Shown piece after piece: positions 7,274-15,837 of a stretch of DNA of 64,000 bases. The notes under the pieces are model-generated. The model made no database searches. It was not told where the DNA came from and worked only from the letters and a program-made list of their open reading frames with translations. The DNA is from Companilactobacillus sp. (GTDB taxonomy: Bacteria; Bacillota; Bacilli; Lactobacillales; Lactobacillaceae), in the NCBI RefSeq assembly GCF_022484265.1, contig NZ_JAKVLR010000001.1:1984001-2048000 (forward strand), given 5' to 3'. Each line of letters starts with the position of its first letter. The stretch's first letter is position 1. The position numbers and the translations under genes are program-made.

Positions 7274-10162
7274 TTAGTTTTCTACCAGTGCTCTATATAA
7301 ACTTAAATCGACTTCATGTTCTAAACGGATGATGAAGCGAATTAACTTAATCTTTTTCCCGTCAGCGTTTTCTTCAATTGTATCATCAGCTTTCAAAACC
7401 TTTGCGGATCCTAAGTAATAGAAATCATTACCCTCACGCTTATCGTCGTCTGACTTCTTAACGAATAATTGAATCATACCGAATCCTTTGTGATCAATAA
7501 CTTGACGCTCAGTGTTGCTTGAAGTTGATCGCCCACTTTTGGAGAACCATTTCATTGTGGAACGATCGAGGAATTCATCTTCATAAGCCATTTTGTTCTG
7601 AAATTTCTCGGTTTTTTCCAAGGCTATAAAAACTGGGAGAAATTTTGCATCTGGACGCATGATGTAACCACCAACGTTTTGAGCATTTTGTTCTTTTTTC
7701 CAGTTTAAAAGCTTAATAACATCAGCACGATAATATTTCTGGCCGATAATAAAACGATCATCATATGATGCTGGTGATTCATGTAATTGCCATAAGTTGG
7801 CGTCAATTGCGTCATCGACATATCTGTGAAAGTCTGGTGATTGCAATTCAGATTGGAAAATAGTTGTTAACTTCCATTCTTTGTCTGTTCGTTGAACTAA
7901 TGGATTATCTCCATACTTCTCACGATTTTTATTCATGAAGTAAGACAAATCAAGTATGGCAGCTGCATTGTCCAATGATTCTTTGTCACAAAAAATATTT
8001 TGAGATTTGAGATCTGACAATATAGTTTTGTCATTTAAAGTATTGTTATTAAATAATTGTTTTAGGATCCAAGCTTCAATTGGTCGTTTTGAAACAACTA
8101 TTTCTCTTGAAATAAAATCTAGAAATGAGTACTGAACTTTGTTGAATTGCGGTAATGGATTGTCCTCGAATTTAGTTTGCATATCATAAATAGTTTTGAA
8201 TTTATGGACAATGTCGGACACGTCGATGTTACCCATTTTTTCGAAATCGACAAGCATCGGTATTTCACGACCATTTTTATCTTTTAGGTTCTGATAGGCA
8301 GTTTTGAATCGCTTCATGTCATTTAGTCGAGCTTTGGAGACTGCTTTTAGCACACGATTACGGGCAACTTCTTCAAAGTTAATGGTTGAAACGCCTGAAA
8401 TACTGGGACTAATAATTTGTTTGCGTATTTTTTCCTTATTACTAGTGTTAGAACGATCAAAAGCCATTGGAATCATATAGTTTTCATCATAATTACCAAT
8501 AAAATCTAAAATAGTGACAGATTCTTTATCCTTGTACTTTCGCAAACCTCGACCTAATTGTTGTAAAAAGATGATGCTTGACTTGGTTGGTCTCATCATG
8601 ACTATTTGATTGAGACAAGGAATATCAACACCTTCGTTGAAAATATCAACCGTGATGATATATGATAACGCACCATTTTCTAATTCTTTGACTGCTGTTT
8701 CACGATCTTCAACTTTATCTGCCGCAGAGACAAATCTAGCATTAATTCCTCTTTGGTTGAGTTTTGTTTCTAACTCTTGTCCTTCGGATACTCTACTAAC
8801 AAATATGAGACCATGAACATTCTTGTTTCTTGGACCATAGTAGTTGGTTTTAGAAATAATGTAATCGACACGCTCGTCAGAAACGAGATGTTGTAGGCTG
8901 GTTTTATCATCAATTACTTCACCATCCTTTTCATAATCAGTTACGCCGATGTAATGAAAGGGTGCAAGTAAATCGTGATCAAGTGAATCCAACAGTGAAA
9001 TTTCGTAAGCGAGGTTGTAACCGAAATATTCATATACGTTTGTTCCATCAGTACGTTCAGGAGTTGCTGTCATTCCTAACAGGAAATTTGGTTTATAGAA
9101 ATTCAATAATTTTTGATACATTGATTGAGTTTCTCCACCTTGATTTTGTCCAACCCGATGTGCTTCATCAATGATGATGTAATCAAATGCAGTTGAACCA
9201 AATCGTTCTTGAATTGATGATTTGGACACCATATTAACTGTTGCAAAAATATAGCGAGCATTAAAATTTTTATGATTACCACTTAGAATTCCATAATCGC
9301 TGTCAGGTCCTCCTAAGATCTCTTGAAAGCTGTCTTTTGCCTTTCGTAAAATCTGTTCCCGATGTACTACAAACAATACTCGTTTGGGATTTACTTGTTG
9401 AACATCAAATGCTGCTAAATATGTTTTACCAGTTCCGGTAGCAGCAACTATCAATCCCTTGTCTGCATGTTTAACATTACGGAGATCGTTTAATGCTTCT
9501 AGAGCGGGTATTTGCATTTTGTTGGGAACAATTTGACGCGGTTCAGCAATTTTGGATTTAAGTTCTGGACTTGGGTAAACTACGGGTTGCCATTTAATAC
9601 GATAATTTTCCACCCACATTGGAGTAAGTGGAGTGGCTTCAGTCCATAAACTATCCAGTTCACTTTTGACACTATTAACAATATCTCCGCGTTCTGTTGA
9701 TGTTACGCGAAGATTCCATTCAAAATTCTTCTTTAAAGCATTCTGTGTCAGATTTGCGCTACCTATCAAAATGCTTTCGTAATCATCATGATTGAAATAA
9801 TATGCTTTTGTATGGAAACCATCTTGATGAAGAACCCGTACATCTAGATTTGGTATTTGTAACAAATCGTCAAATACATCTGGGTGATTAAAACTCAAAT
9901 AGGTTGAGGTAATAAGTCTTCCTGATACACCATGATTTGCAATATCAGCAAGTGTACTCTTTAGGTCCAATAGTCCACCAAGCGTGACAAAAGCGACAGC
10001 AATCGTGAATGAATTTGCGCTACGTAATTCATCTTCTAATGTATCTAAAACAGTTCCATTATGATTGGTTACTAAAGCTGGTTGATATCGATCTAAAGCT
10101 TGAGTTGAATTGTCAACAAAACCAAAATTTACGCCGTTAATTATTTCGTCATTAATAGTCAT
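7274..10162 (-). CDS. PLD nuclease-DEAD/DEAH helicase-DUF3427 protein
   Basis: 962 residues. Residues ~30-190 form a phospholipase D-type nuclease domain with HTKAYYF and ILIGSANLTQNAL. A superfamily 2 helicase follows: Walker A VAATGTGKT, motif II IIDEAHRVG, motif III GMTATPERTDG, motif VI QQLGRGLRKY. The C-terminal ~300 residues resemble DUF3427, with YYRADVIKLLNWKKEQNAQNVGGY and a late FVKKSDDDKREGNDFYYLG. Such proteins are single-chain restriction-like enzymes often found in defence islands; no methylase is adjacent. The gene overlaps the Nudix gene upstream by 8 bp, so the two are probably translated together. Confidence 0.85.
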   Translation of the reverse strand: MTINDEIINGVNFGFVDNSTQALDRYQPALVTNHNGTVLDTLEDELRSANSFTIAVAFVTLGGLLDLKSTLADIANHGVSGRLITSTYLSFNHPDVFDDLLQIPNLDVRVLHQDGFHTKAYYFNHDDYESILIGSANLTQNALKKNFEWNLRVTSTERGDIVNSVKSELDSLWTEATPLTPMWVENYRIKWQPVVYPSPELKSKIAEPRQIVPNKMQIPALEALNDLRNVKHADKGLIVAATGTGKTYLAAFDVQQVNPKRVLFVVHREQILRKAKDSFQEILGGPDSDYGILSGNHKNFNARYIFATVNMVSKSSIQERFGSTAFDYIIIDEAHRVGQNQGGETQSMYQKLLNFYKPNFLLGMTATPERTDGTNVYEYFGYNLAYEISLLDSLDHDLLAPFHYIGVTDYEKDGEVIDDKTSLQHLVSDERVDYIISKTNYYGPRNKNVHGLIFVSRVSEGQELETKLNQRGINARFVSAADKVEDRETAVKELENGALSYIITVDIFNEGVDIPCLNQIVMMRPTKSSIIFLQQLGRGLRKYKDKESVTILDFIGNYDENYMIPMAFDRSNTSNKEKIRKQIISPSISGVSTINFEEVARNRVLKAVSKARLNDMKRFKTAYQNLKDKNGREIPMLVDFEKMGNIDVSDIVHKFKTIYDMQTKFEDNPLPQFNKVQYSFLDFISREIVVSKRPIEAWILKQLFNNNTLNDKTILSDLKSQNIFCDKESLDNAAAILDLSYFMNKNREKYGDNPLVQRTDKEWKLTTIFQSELQSPDFHRYVDDAIDANLWQLHESPASYDDRFIIGQKYYRADVIKLLNWKKEQNAQNVGGYIMRPDAKFLPVFIALEKTEKFQNKMAYEDEFLDRSTMKWFSKSGRSTSSNTERQVIDHKGFGMIQLFVKKSDDDKREGNDFYYLGSAKVLKADDTIEENADGKKIKLIRFIIRLEHEVDLSLYRALVEN

Positions 10163-10559
10163 AGTTAAATCCTGTTTCTGCTAAAGCTTTAATGACTGCA
10201 ACGTCACTTGGAGCCCAAGTTAATTTTAGAGACTCTTCTGGTGTTACCCATCGTAGTTCATCGTGTGCAATTGTTTTGGTAATGTTACTTTCTAATCGTA
10301 CGTAATAACAATGAAGAATCACCTTACCAAACTTTAATTCTGCATCACCATCAATGGAAAATTTGCCAAATACTGTTGCTTTGGCACCAAATTCTTCTTT
10401 AAGTTCTCGAGCCATGGCTTGTTCTGGTGTCTCCATAGGTTCAATTTTGCCACCAGGGAATTCCCAGTTCTCCCCTAAGACGCGATTGGATGCCCGTTTG
10501 GCAGCAAGTAACTTGTTGTTCTTGATAATAATTGCACCAACGACTTGAATCTCACTCAT
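10152..10559 (-). CDS. Nudix hydrolase, MutT/CTP pyrophosphohydrolase-like
   Basis: 135 residues. The Nudix box is complete: GGKIEPMETPEQAMARELKEEFG (G-x5-E-x7-R-E-x2-E-E-x-G). The N-terminal VVGAIIIKNNKLLAAKRA and ENWEFPGGK match MutT-type (8-oxo-)dGTP or CTP pyrophosphohydrolases. The start at 10559 lies 8 nt after GGAG. Its 3' end overlaps the start of the PLD-helicase-DUF3427 gene, so the two form an operon. The pairing suggests a shared role, either nucleotide sanitation linked to DNA processing or defence. Confidence 0.88.
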   Translation of the reverse strand: MSEIQVVGAIIIKNNKLLAAKRASNRVLGENWEFPGGKIEPMETPEQAMARELKEEFGAKATVFGKFSIDGDAELKFGKVILHCYYVRLESNITKTIAHDELRWVTPEESLKLTWAPSDVAVIKALAETGFNYDY

Positions 10560-10677
10560 ATTTCTCACTCCTATAAAAGATGTCTCAATAGGATCAGTAT
10601 ATCAGAAGAAAACCCGGATATATTGAAGATAAGAATTACGATACATTCGGAAAATAATTTATAATTTCAAAAATAAA

Positions 10678-11292
10678 TCACATAATTTTCGTAAGAAATG
10701 TAATTAGTAATTTTATTCCATACAACATGATTACGATCCCACAAACAACATTAATCCATCGTAAGGTTTTTTCATTAAACAAGTTCTTAAACGACGAAAT
10801 AATCAATGTTAGTGTACTAAACCAGATCACTGATGCCATGGCTACTCCTGAGATGAATGGAGTGGCTCCACTGGCTGGATTGGAGACGTTGAATGCTGCT
10901 AACATCATAGTTCCATCCATGATTGCTTGAGGGTTGCACCAAGTTACGACGAAGGCTGTGGTGATGGTTTTCCAAAGTGTGGTTGGGACTTCTGATTTAG
11001 TTTCGGTGTCGTCAGGCTTTGCCCTTAGTAGTCCGACTCCGATGTACATGACGATCAGGCTTCCGAAGAATAGCATGCCCATTTGTAGCCACTGGAACTT
11101 GTGCATCAAGGCACCGATTCCAAAGAAACAGCTTAGTGATAATGCGATGTCAAAAAGTATTACGATTAAGGCGGTCAGAAATGCCCGTCTTTTTGTGTGC
11201 TCCAGTGATGAATTGATGACGAATAAATTTTGTAATCCGATGGGCGCAACGTATGCTAATCCCATAGTTAATCCTTGTAAAAGAAAATTCAT
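10678..11292 (-). CDS. LysE/ArgO-family amino acid exporter
   Basis: 204 residues and about six membrane segments. The family start GLTMGLAYVAPIGLQNLFVI matches the LysE signature, and NPQAIMDG in the middle is the conserved N-P-x-A turn. It should export basic or other amino acids, or related metabolites. It is divergent from a MocR-type regulator, with three copies of ACCAACCAA[AG]T in the shared promoter region, so that regulator probably controls it. Confidence 0.85.
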   Translation of the reverse strand: MNFLLQGLTMGLAYVAPIGLQNLFVINSSLEHTKRRAFLTALIVILFDIALSLSCFFGIGALMHKFQWLQMGMLFFGSLIVMYIGVGLLRAKPDDTETKSEVPTTLWKTITTAFVVTWCNPQAIMDGTMMLAAFNVSNPASGATPFISGVAMASVIWFSTLTLIISSFKNLFNEKTLRWINVVCGIVIMLYGIKLLITFLTKIM

Positions 11293-11305
11293 AATCCTAC
11301 CTCAT

Positions 11306-11393
11306 ACCAACCAAATTTGTATTAATATGGTGATTATAGAGAGTATGAGTTCACTTGTAACCAACCAAGTGACAAATTATTGACCAACCAAAT
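11306..11393. promoter_or_regulatory. Three direct repeats, probable MocR operator
   Basis: ACCAACCAAAT occurs at 11306-11316 and 11383-11393, and ACCAACCAAGT at 11360-11370, all in the same orientation between lysE-like and the mocR-like gene. MocR regulators commonly bind direct repeats in such divergent regions. Function inferred. Confidence 0.65.
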
Positions 11394-11404
11394 TAGGAGT
11401 TACT

Positions 11405-12856
11405 ATGAATATTCAAATTGATTGGAAGCCTGACAAATCAAGTCAGATACCGGTATACAAACAAATAGTCGAATATATTAGTCAAAAAATCGGTCAGGGA
11501 GAATGGCCGATTGGCACACGCTTGCCTTCACAACGGGCAATGGCTGAGCAGTTTGAGGTCAATCGCAGTACGATCACTTCAGCAATTGAGGAACTGACTT
11601 CATACAGCATTATTGCGGGAAAACACGGAGCTGGAACTCAGGTTATCAGCAATACTTGGTCGTTGATGTTGCCGGTGACGCAAGACTGGAATCGATTTAT
11701 TTCAAACGGTTTTTTTGAAGCTAACAATCGGGTTGTTCAAACTATCAACAACATGGAATTTGCCCCAGACATTTTACGACTGGGAACGGGCGAACTGGAC
11801 CACCATCTTTTTGATAAAAAGCAGTGGAAGAAAGTCCTACAATCAGTTGGTTCAAAAATTGATTCACTCGGATACCTTGAACCGTTAGGGTTATTGGAGT
11901 TGCGTCAAGCGTTGTCGAAACATCTTCAGAGACAAGGAATGGACGTTTCTCCTAACCAGATTTTGATCACTTCTGGTGCATTGCAAGCACTGCAACTGAT
12001 TTCGTCAAGCTTGTTGCAACAGGGGACAACGGTGTTCACCGAGGAACAGAGTTATTTGAAATCCTTGCAGATGTTTCAGTCAACGGGAATGTATTTGTCA
12101 GGCGTACCAATGGATGACGAGGGATTGCAGTATTGGAAGATTCCAGTTAAAAAGCGTGAGAATAGCATTCTTTACACTATTCCAACGAATCAAAATCCTA
12201 CTGGGATAACGATGTCCGAGAAAAGACGTCATGACTTGTTAGACTTCTGTGACAAGAATGGTCTGCCAGTCATTGAGGACGGTGCTTATCAAGAGTTGAT
12301 CTATGATCAAGAGACACCCATGCCGCTACAGGCTATCGACGACAATGGCATGGTGATTTATTTAGGCAGTGCTTCAAAGACATTGGCTCCTGGCTTGCGT
12401 CTAGGTTGGTTGATTGCTCCAGAACCGATTGTCCAACGTTTGGGGGACGTTAAAATGCAAATGGATTATGGTGCTAGCTCATTGTCGCAGTGGGCACTGA
12501 CCGAATTTTTAAATAGCGGTGCCTATGACGAAAATTTAGCTAGTTTAAAAGAAGAACTGAAGAGTCGTCGCGACAATGCATTACGTGTGTTAGATGAACA
12601 TTTTAAGGATATTGCGACCTGGAAAAAGCCTGCAGGTGGATTCTACATTTGGCTGACCTTTAACGACAAGATCAACGTGGAAAAACTATTTAAAGTTGCT
12701 GTGAAAAAACATGTCTTGCTAAATCCCGGCGACATTTATGGCTTTAAACAGAATCGGTCATTACGGATCTCGTTTGCATATTTGAACAAAACGCAATTTG
12801 AATTGGCGATTGGCATCTTATCGGGGATAGTACGGGGGAAATCATGGAAAAAATAG
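11405..12856 (+). CDS. MocR/PdxR-type transcriptional regulator (GntR HTH plus aminotransferase domain)
   Basis: 483 residues. An N-terminal GntR winged helix (residues ~12-80, with IGTRLPSQRAMAEQFEVNRSTI) is fused to a fold-type I aminotransferase domain. The PLP region shows TIPTNQNPTGI, an Asp in IEDGAYQEL and the Schiff-base Lys in YLGSASKTLAPGLRLGW. These proteins sense PLP or an amino acid adduct. It is divergent from the LysE-type exporter, and its 3' end overlaps the Crp/Fnr gene by 13 bp. The ATG at 11405 follows AGGAG. Confidence 0.9.
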   Translation: MNIQIDWKPDKSSQIPVYKQIVEYISQKIGQGEWPIGTRLPSQRAMAEQFEVNRSTITSAIEELTSYSIIAGKHGAGTQVISNTWSLMLPVTQDWNRFISNGFFEANNRVVQTINNMEFAPDILRLGTGELDHHLFDKKQWKKVLQSVGSKIDSLGYLEPLGLLELRQALSKHLQRQGMDVSPNQILITSGALQALQLISSSLLQQGTTVFTEEQSYLKSLQMFQSTGMYLSGVPMDDEGLQYWKIPVKKRENSILYTIPTNQNPTGITMSEKRRHDLLDFCDKNGLPVIEDGAYQELIYDQETPMPLQAIDDNGMVIYLGSASKTLAPGLRLGWLIAPEPIVQRLGDVKMQMDYGASSLSQWALTEFLNSGAYDENLASLKEELKSRRDNALRVLDEHFKDIATWKKPAGGFYIWLTFNDKINVEKLFKVAVKKHVLLNPGDIYGFKQNRSLRISFAYLNKTQFELAIGILSGIVRGKSWKK

Positions 12857-13401
12857 ACGTGAATAAATTTCATTTTAAAAATTTTGATATCAGCGATTTA
12901 AAGCAACATTTGACGACAAAGACGGTGCCTGCTAAGACGACTTTGTTGTATCAAGGAGATGTTGCAGAAAATGTTTATATCGTTGAACAAGGCTTGCTAC
13001 GACTTTGGAACAACGACGATGGTCGAGACATTACCTTTCAATTTTTCTTCGAGAATCAGATGGTGTCGTCATTTGAAAGCTTGTATTTGAACCAGCCAAG
13101 TAATTTTTCGATTGAAAGCTTAGAAGATACGACTGTTCAAGTTTTATCCAAGAAATCATTTGAAGAGATACTGGATTCGCATGAAGATGTCAGACAATTT
13201 TTTACCCAGACGATCTGTAAAAGATTTATCGATTATACGCATTATTTCCTGTCGCGGATCAAGGAGAATCCGCAGGACCGCTATGAAGAATTAGTCGAAA
13301 CTGAACCAGAAATTTTAAAAAGAGTGCCGCAATATTATATTGCCTCATACCTTGGTATTACGCCGGTTTCGCTCAGTCGGATCAGAAACAAAGCTAAGTA
13401 A
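12844..13401 (+). CDS. Crp/Fnr-family transcriptional regulator
   Basis: 185 residues. A cyclic-nucleotide-binding-like beta-roll (about 20-115, TLLYQGDVAENVYIVEQGLLRL) is followed by a linker helix and a short C-terminal helix-turn-helix (VPQYYIASYLGITPVSLSRIR). No Cys cluster for an Fe-S centre is present, so it is not a classical FNR. Translation overlaps the MocR gene. A 16-bp perfect palindrome just downstream (13402-13417), in front of an oxidoreductase gene, could be its operator. Confidence 0.85.
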   Translation: MEKIDVNKFHFKNFDISDLKQHLTTKTVPAKTTLLYQGDVAENVYIVEQGLLRLWNNDDGRDITFQFFFENQMVSSFESLYLNQPSNFSIESLEDTTVQVLSKKSFEEILDSHEDVRQFFTQTICKRFIDYTHYFLSRIKENPQDRYEELVETEPEILKRVPQYYIASYLGITPVSLSRIRNKAK

Positions 13402-13417
13402 ATTAACAATTGTTAAT
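13402..13417. promoter_or_regulatory. 16-bp perfect palindrome, candidate regulator site
   Basis: ATTAACAATTGTTAAT lies directly after the Crp/Fnr gene and 58 bp before the oxidoreductase start. It is dyad-symmetric like Crp/Fnr operators, but not the TTGA-N6-TCAA consensus. Role inferred. Confidence 0.4.
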
Positions 13418-13474
13418 GAGGGATTTTGAACGTGAAACTATGCTGTATTCATCAAGTGTTTTAGGAGGCACGTT

Positions 13475-14056
13475 ATGAATAAATTAGTAGTTTACTGTCA
13501 TCCATATGAAGGCAGCTTTTGTCACGCAATTTTACAGCATCTAGAACTCGGAGCAAAGAACGCCGGCAAGCAATTGGACGTCATTGATCTATACAAGGAC
13601 AACTTCAATCCAGTCATGTCCGGACGTGACCTATTAGGATTCGTTAAGCATCAAGCAGTCGATGACCAAGCCATCGAATACGCCGACAAATTAAAAAAAG
13701 CCGATCATCTGATACTGGTATTCCCAATCTGGTGGGAACTAATGCCAGCAATGATGAAAGGCTTTATCGATAAAGTTATTTTTCCAGGCCAAACTTATGA
13801 ATATACCAAGTCCGGATTAGGGATGATCTCAAGTTTGCCAAATTTGAAGTCGACCACCGTGATCACAACCATGAATACACCGAAGCTGCTGTATAAGTTT
13901 AGATACGGAAATGCCGTTAAGAAGGCGTTGATCAACGGAACCTTCAAAAAAGGTGGATTCAAGCATGTTAAGTGGAGAAGCTTTAACATGGTGAAGATGG
14001 TGTCAGATAAGAAGAGGAGTAGTTGGTTGAATTCGGTGGAGGATATAGTTGATTGA
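13475..14056 (+). CDS. NAD(P)H dehydrogenase, flavodoxin-like fold (MdaB/KefF type)
   Basis: 193 residues. The N-terminal LVVYCHPYEGSFCHAIL and VFPIWWELMPAMMKGFIDKVIFPG are diagnostic of the NQO1/KefF/YwrO flavodoxin_2 family, which reduces quinones or nitro compounds with NAD(P)H. The ribosome binding site AGGAGG is strong. It lies downstream of a Crp/Fnr regulator and a palindrome, suggesting redox-linked control. A terminator follows 80 bp after the stop. Confidence 0.85.
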   Translation: MNKLVVYCHPYEGSFCHAILQHLELGAKNAGKQLDVIDLYKDNFNPVMSGRDLLGFVKHQAVDDQAIEYADKLKKADHLILVFPIWWELMPAMMKGFIDKVIFPGQTYEYTKSGLGMISSLPNLKSTTVITTMNTPKLLYKFRYGNAVKKALINGTFKKGGFKHVKWRSFNMVKMVSDKKRSSWLNSVEDIVD

Positions 14057-14137
14057 TTATTTATACGTATTTTAGTTAAATTCTAGGTTGGTAATTAAAT
14101 TTAAAATATTAAATGTCAGTTAATGTCACAAAAAAGG

Positions 14138-14169
14138 TGTGCTGCTATTTTTAGCAGCACATATTTTTT
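14138..14169 (+). terminator. Terminator after oxidoreductase gene
   Basis: GTGTGCTGCTA / TAGCAGCACAT hairpin followed by a run of seven T. Confidence 0.85.
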
Positions 14170-14297
14170 TGAAAATATATAACTAAATATTGACTATTAT
14201 GTGAATTTGATGCAATATAATAAATGTGCTGCATAAGATGATGCGAATGCTAATTATTAGAAAAATCTTGCAGCAACATTATATTAGGGGATTTTAT

Positions 14298-15512
14298 ATG
14301 AGTACCAAGCAATTTGAAAAAATTTTAAATACAATTAATATTGATCCAACGAAAAATACTGAAACAGCGTCAATATTACAAATGTGCAAAGACATTGAAA
14401 GCCAACAATATCTTTTGCCTATTTATCAAACGTTTGTACGCTGGACCGCAGAAAAACAGGTTGCGTTATTTCAATATCAATTTTCTGGGAAAGCTCCAGT
14501 ATCAGCAATTTCTGTAAATAGAATTGATCATAATTTTAAACAAGATAACGTCCGGCAAGTACAGTTCTATTCAAGAAAACAAATTGATGACTATAAAAAT
14601 ATTGTTGGTAAAGACTCGGTTACAGATGGTCAGCAACGTCTGACGACAAATTATTTGGCATATATCGGTGATGTTAGTTTAGGCGGTATTGTTTTAGATA
14701 TTAATAAAGCCAAATTCCTTGAAGTGGATAAAAATGATGTCAAGCCATACCAGATTCCAGTTACTGTTCTCTATAACAAGGAAGATAATATATACGAATA
14801 TGTTGAAAAAAATATGAAATACTCCGGAAAGGATTTACTGTATGTTGCAAGTGCTTTAGATAAGGTAAGAACAAAATGGCAAAAATACTACTATTCAATT
14901 AATCGAGCATTAAACATGAATGTTAAAGAACAAGAAGAATGGTTTAATATCTTGAATTTAGCAGGTAGTTCGGTTACTAAGGACATGGTCTTTCTAAGTC
15001 GATTACAAAATAAAGGAATTGACTTTTACACGGAGTATGCAAATAAATATACTTCTATTATTAAAGACGAGGGATTGATTGATTTATATCCAAAAAAGTC
15101 AACTGAAGTATCGATTCCACTGGCATCATTAAATGCGGCTTTTGAGAAAGTTACTAATGCAAAAACACATGTATTAAATATGTCACCTTTGCCATCAGAC
15201 ACGAAACCAAAACAAATTGCACAACTCAGTGAAAAGCAAATAAGATACATATTCACAATTACTCTTGAAGCATTAAGAGAGTCGATAAGATATTACAAAG
15301 AGTTCAAACAAATGGATATCGATAGAATGGATTACATTACCAATGTAATTGGATACATAGTTCTTTCTCAATCAAGAAAACTTGATGGAAAGGCTATTAG
15401 TGATATTAATGATTGGGTGGAAATAGACCTATTCACCAATGAATCTAATGGAACTAGACGGGTTATTTACCAAGATTTAATATTAAGAACGCAAAATATT
15501 AATGTTAAATAA
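14298..15512 (+). CDS. DUF262 (GmrS/ParB-like) domain protein
   Basis: 404 residues from the ATG after AGGGGA; an ATG further upstream would add 24 residues but has no ribosome binding site. LLPIYQTFVRW, the G-K-x-P-V-S-x-I segment and the D110-G-Q-Q-R-L-T motif identify a DUF262 domain. That is the NTPase/DNA-sensing N-terminal part of GmrSD-type type IV restriction enzymes and of BrxU and SspE. There is no C-terminal DUF1524 HNH nuclease, so this is a stand-alone DUF262 protein that may need a partner. It heads a cluster of probable defence genes (GIY-YIG ATPase, MazG-like, AbiH). Confidence 0.75.
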   Translation: MSTKQFEKILNTINIDPTKNTETASILQMCKDIESQQYLLPIYQTFVRWTAEKQVALFQYQFSGKAPVSAISVNRIDHNFKQDNVRQVQFYSRKQIDDYKNIVGKDSVTDGQQRLTTNYLAYIGDVSLGGIVLDINKAKFLEVDKNDVKPYQIPVTVLYNKEDNIYEYVEKNMKYSGKDLLYVASALDKVRTKWQKYYYSINRALNMNVKEQEEWFNILNLAGSSVTKDMVFLSRLQNKGIDFYTEYANKYTSIIKDEGLIDLYPKKSTEVSIPLASLNAAFEKVTNAKTHVLNMSPLPSDTKPKQIAQLSEKQIRYIFTITLEALRESIRYYKEFKQMDIDRMDYITNVIGYIVLSQSRKLDGKAISDINDWVEIDLFTNESNGTRRVIYQDLILRTQNINVK

Positions 15513-15837
15513 TGTAATTCCTATAAAATGCTGTAAATAATGGTATTCAACTCGTTTTAAAATATTGTTTTCCATCAATTTAATTTAGTGAGGGCAATCA
15601 ATGATGTTAATCGATGAATGAAACGTGGCCATAGTCTTATATTTTTACAATGATTTATATATAGCTTATTGATTACAGTTGATAACAGTTAGTCAATGAA
15701 ATCACATCTCAAGGGTGTGATTTTTTGTTCTCTGGATAATAAATAAATGTGTCTGAAATATAAATAAACCACGCTTTTATTAGCACATTTGAACCTGTAT
15801 CATTAAATATGAATACAACCGCTTGGAGACAATAAAA
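15513..15837. other. Intergenic region between defence-type genes, with hairpin
   Basis: AT-rich. It contains one convincing hairpin, AAATCACA...TGTGATTTTTT at about 15700-15727, probably the terminator of the DUF262 gene, and then the leader of the GIY-YIG gene. I see no further gene. Confidence 0.5.

Noticed and set aside
7274..10559. Type I or III restriction-modification system
   Set aside because: The helicase has PLD and DUF3427 domains, but no methyltransferase or specificity subunit is nearby.
14298..15512. Complete GmrSD enzyme
   Set aside because: Only the DUF262 part is present; the DUF1524 HNH half is missing here and in the neighbours.
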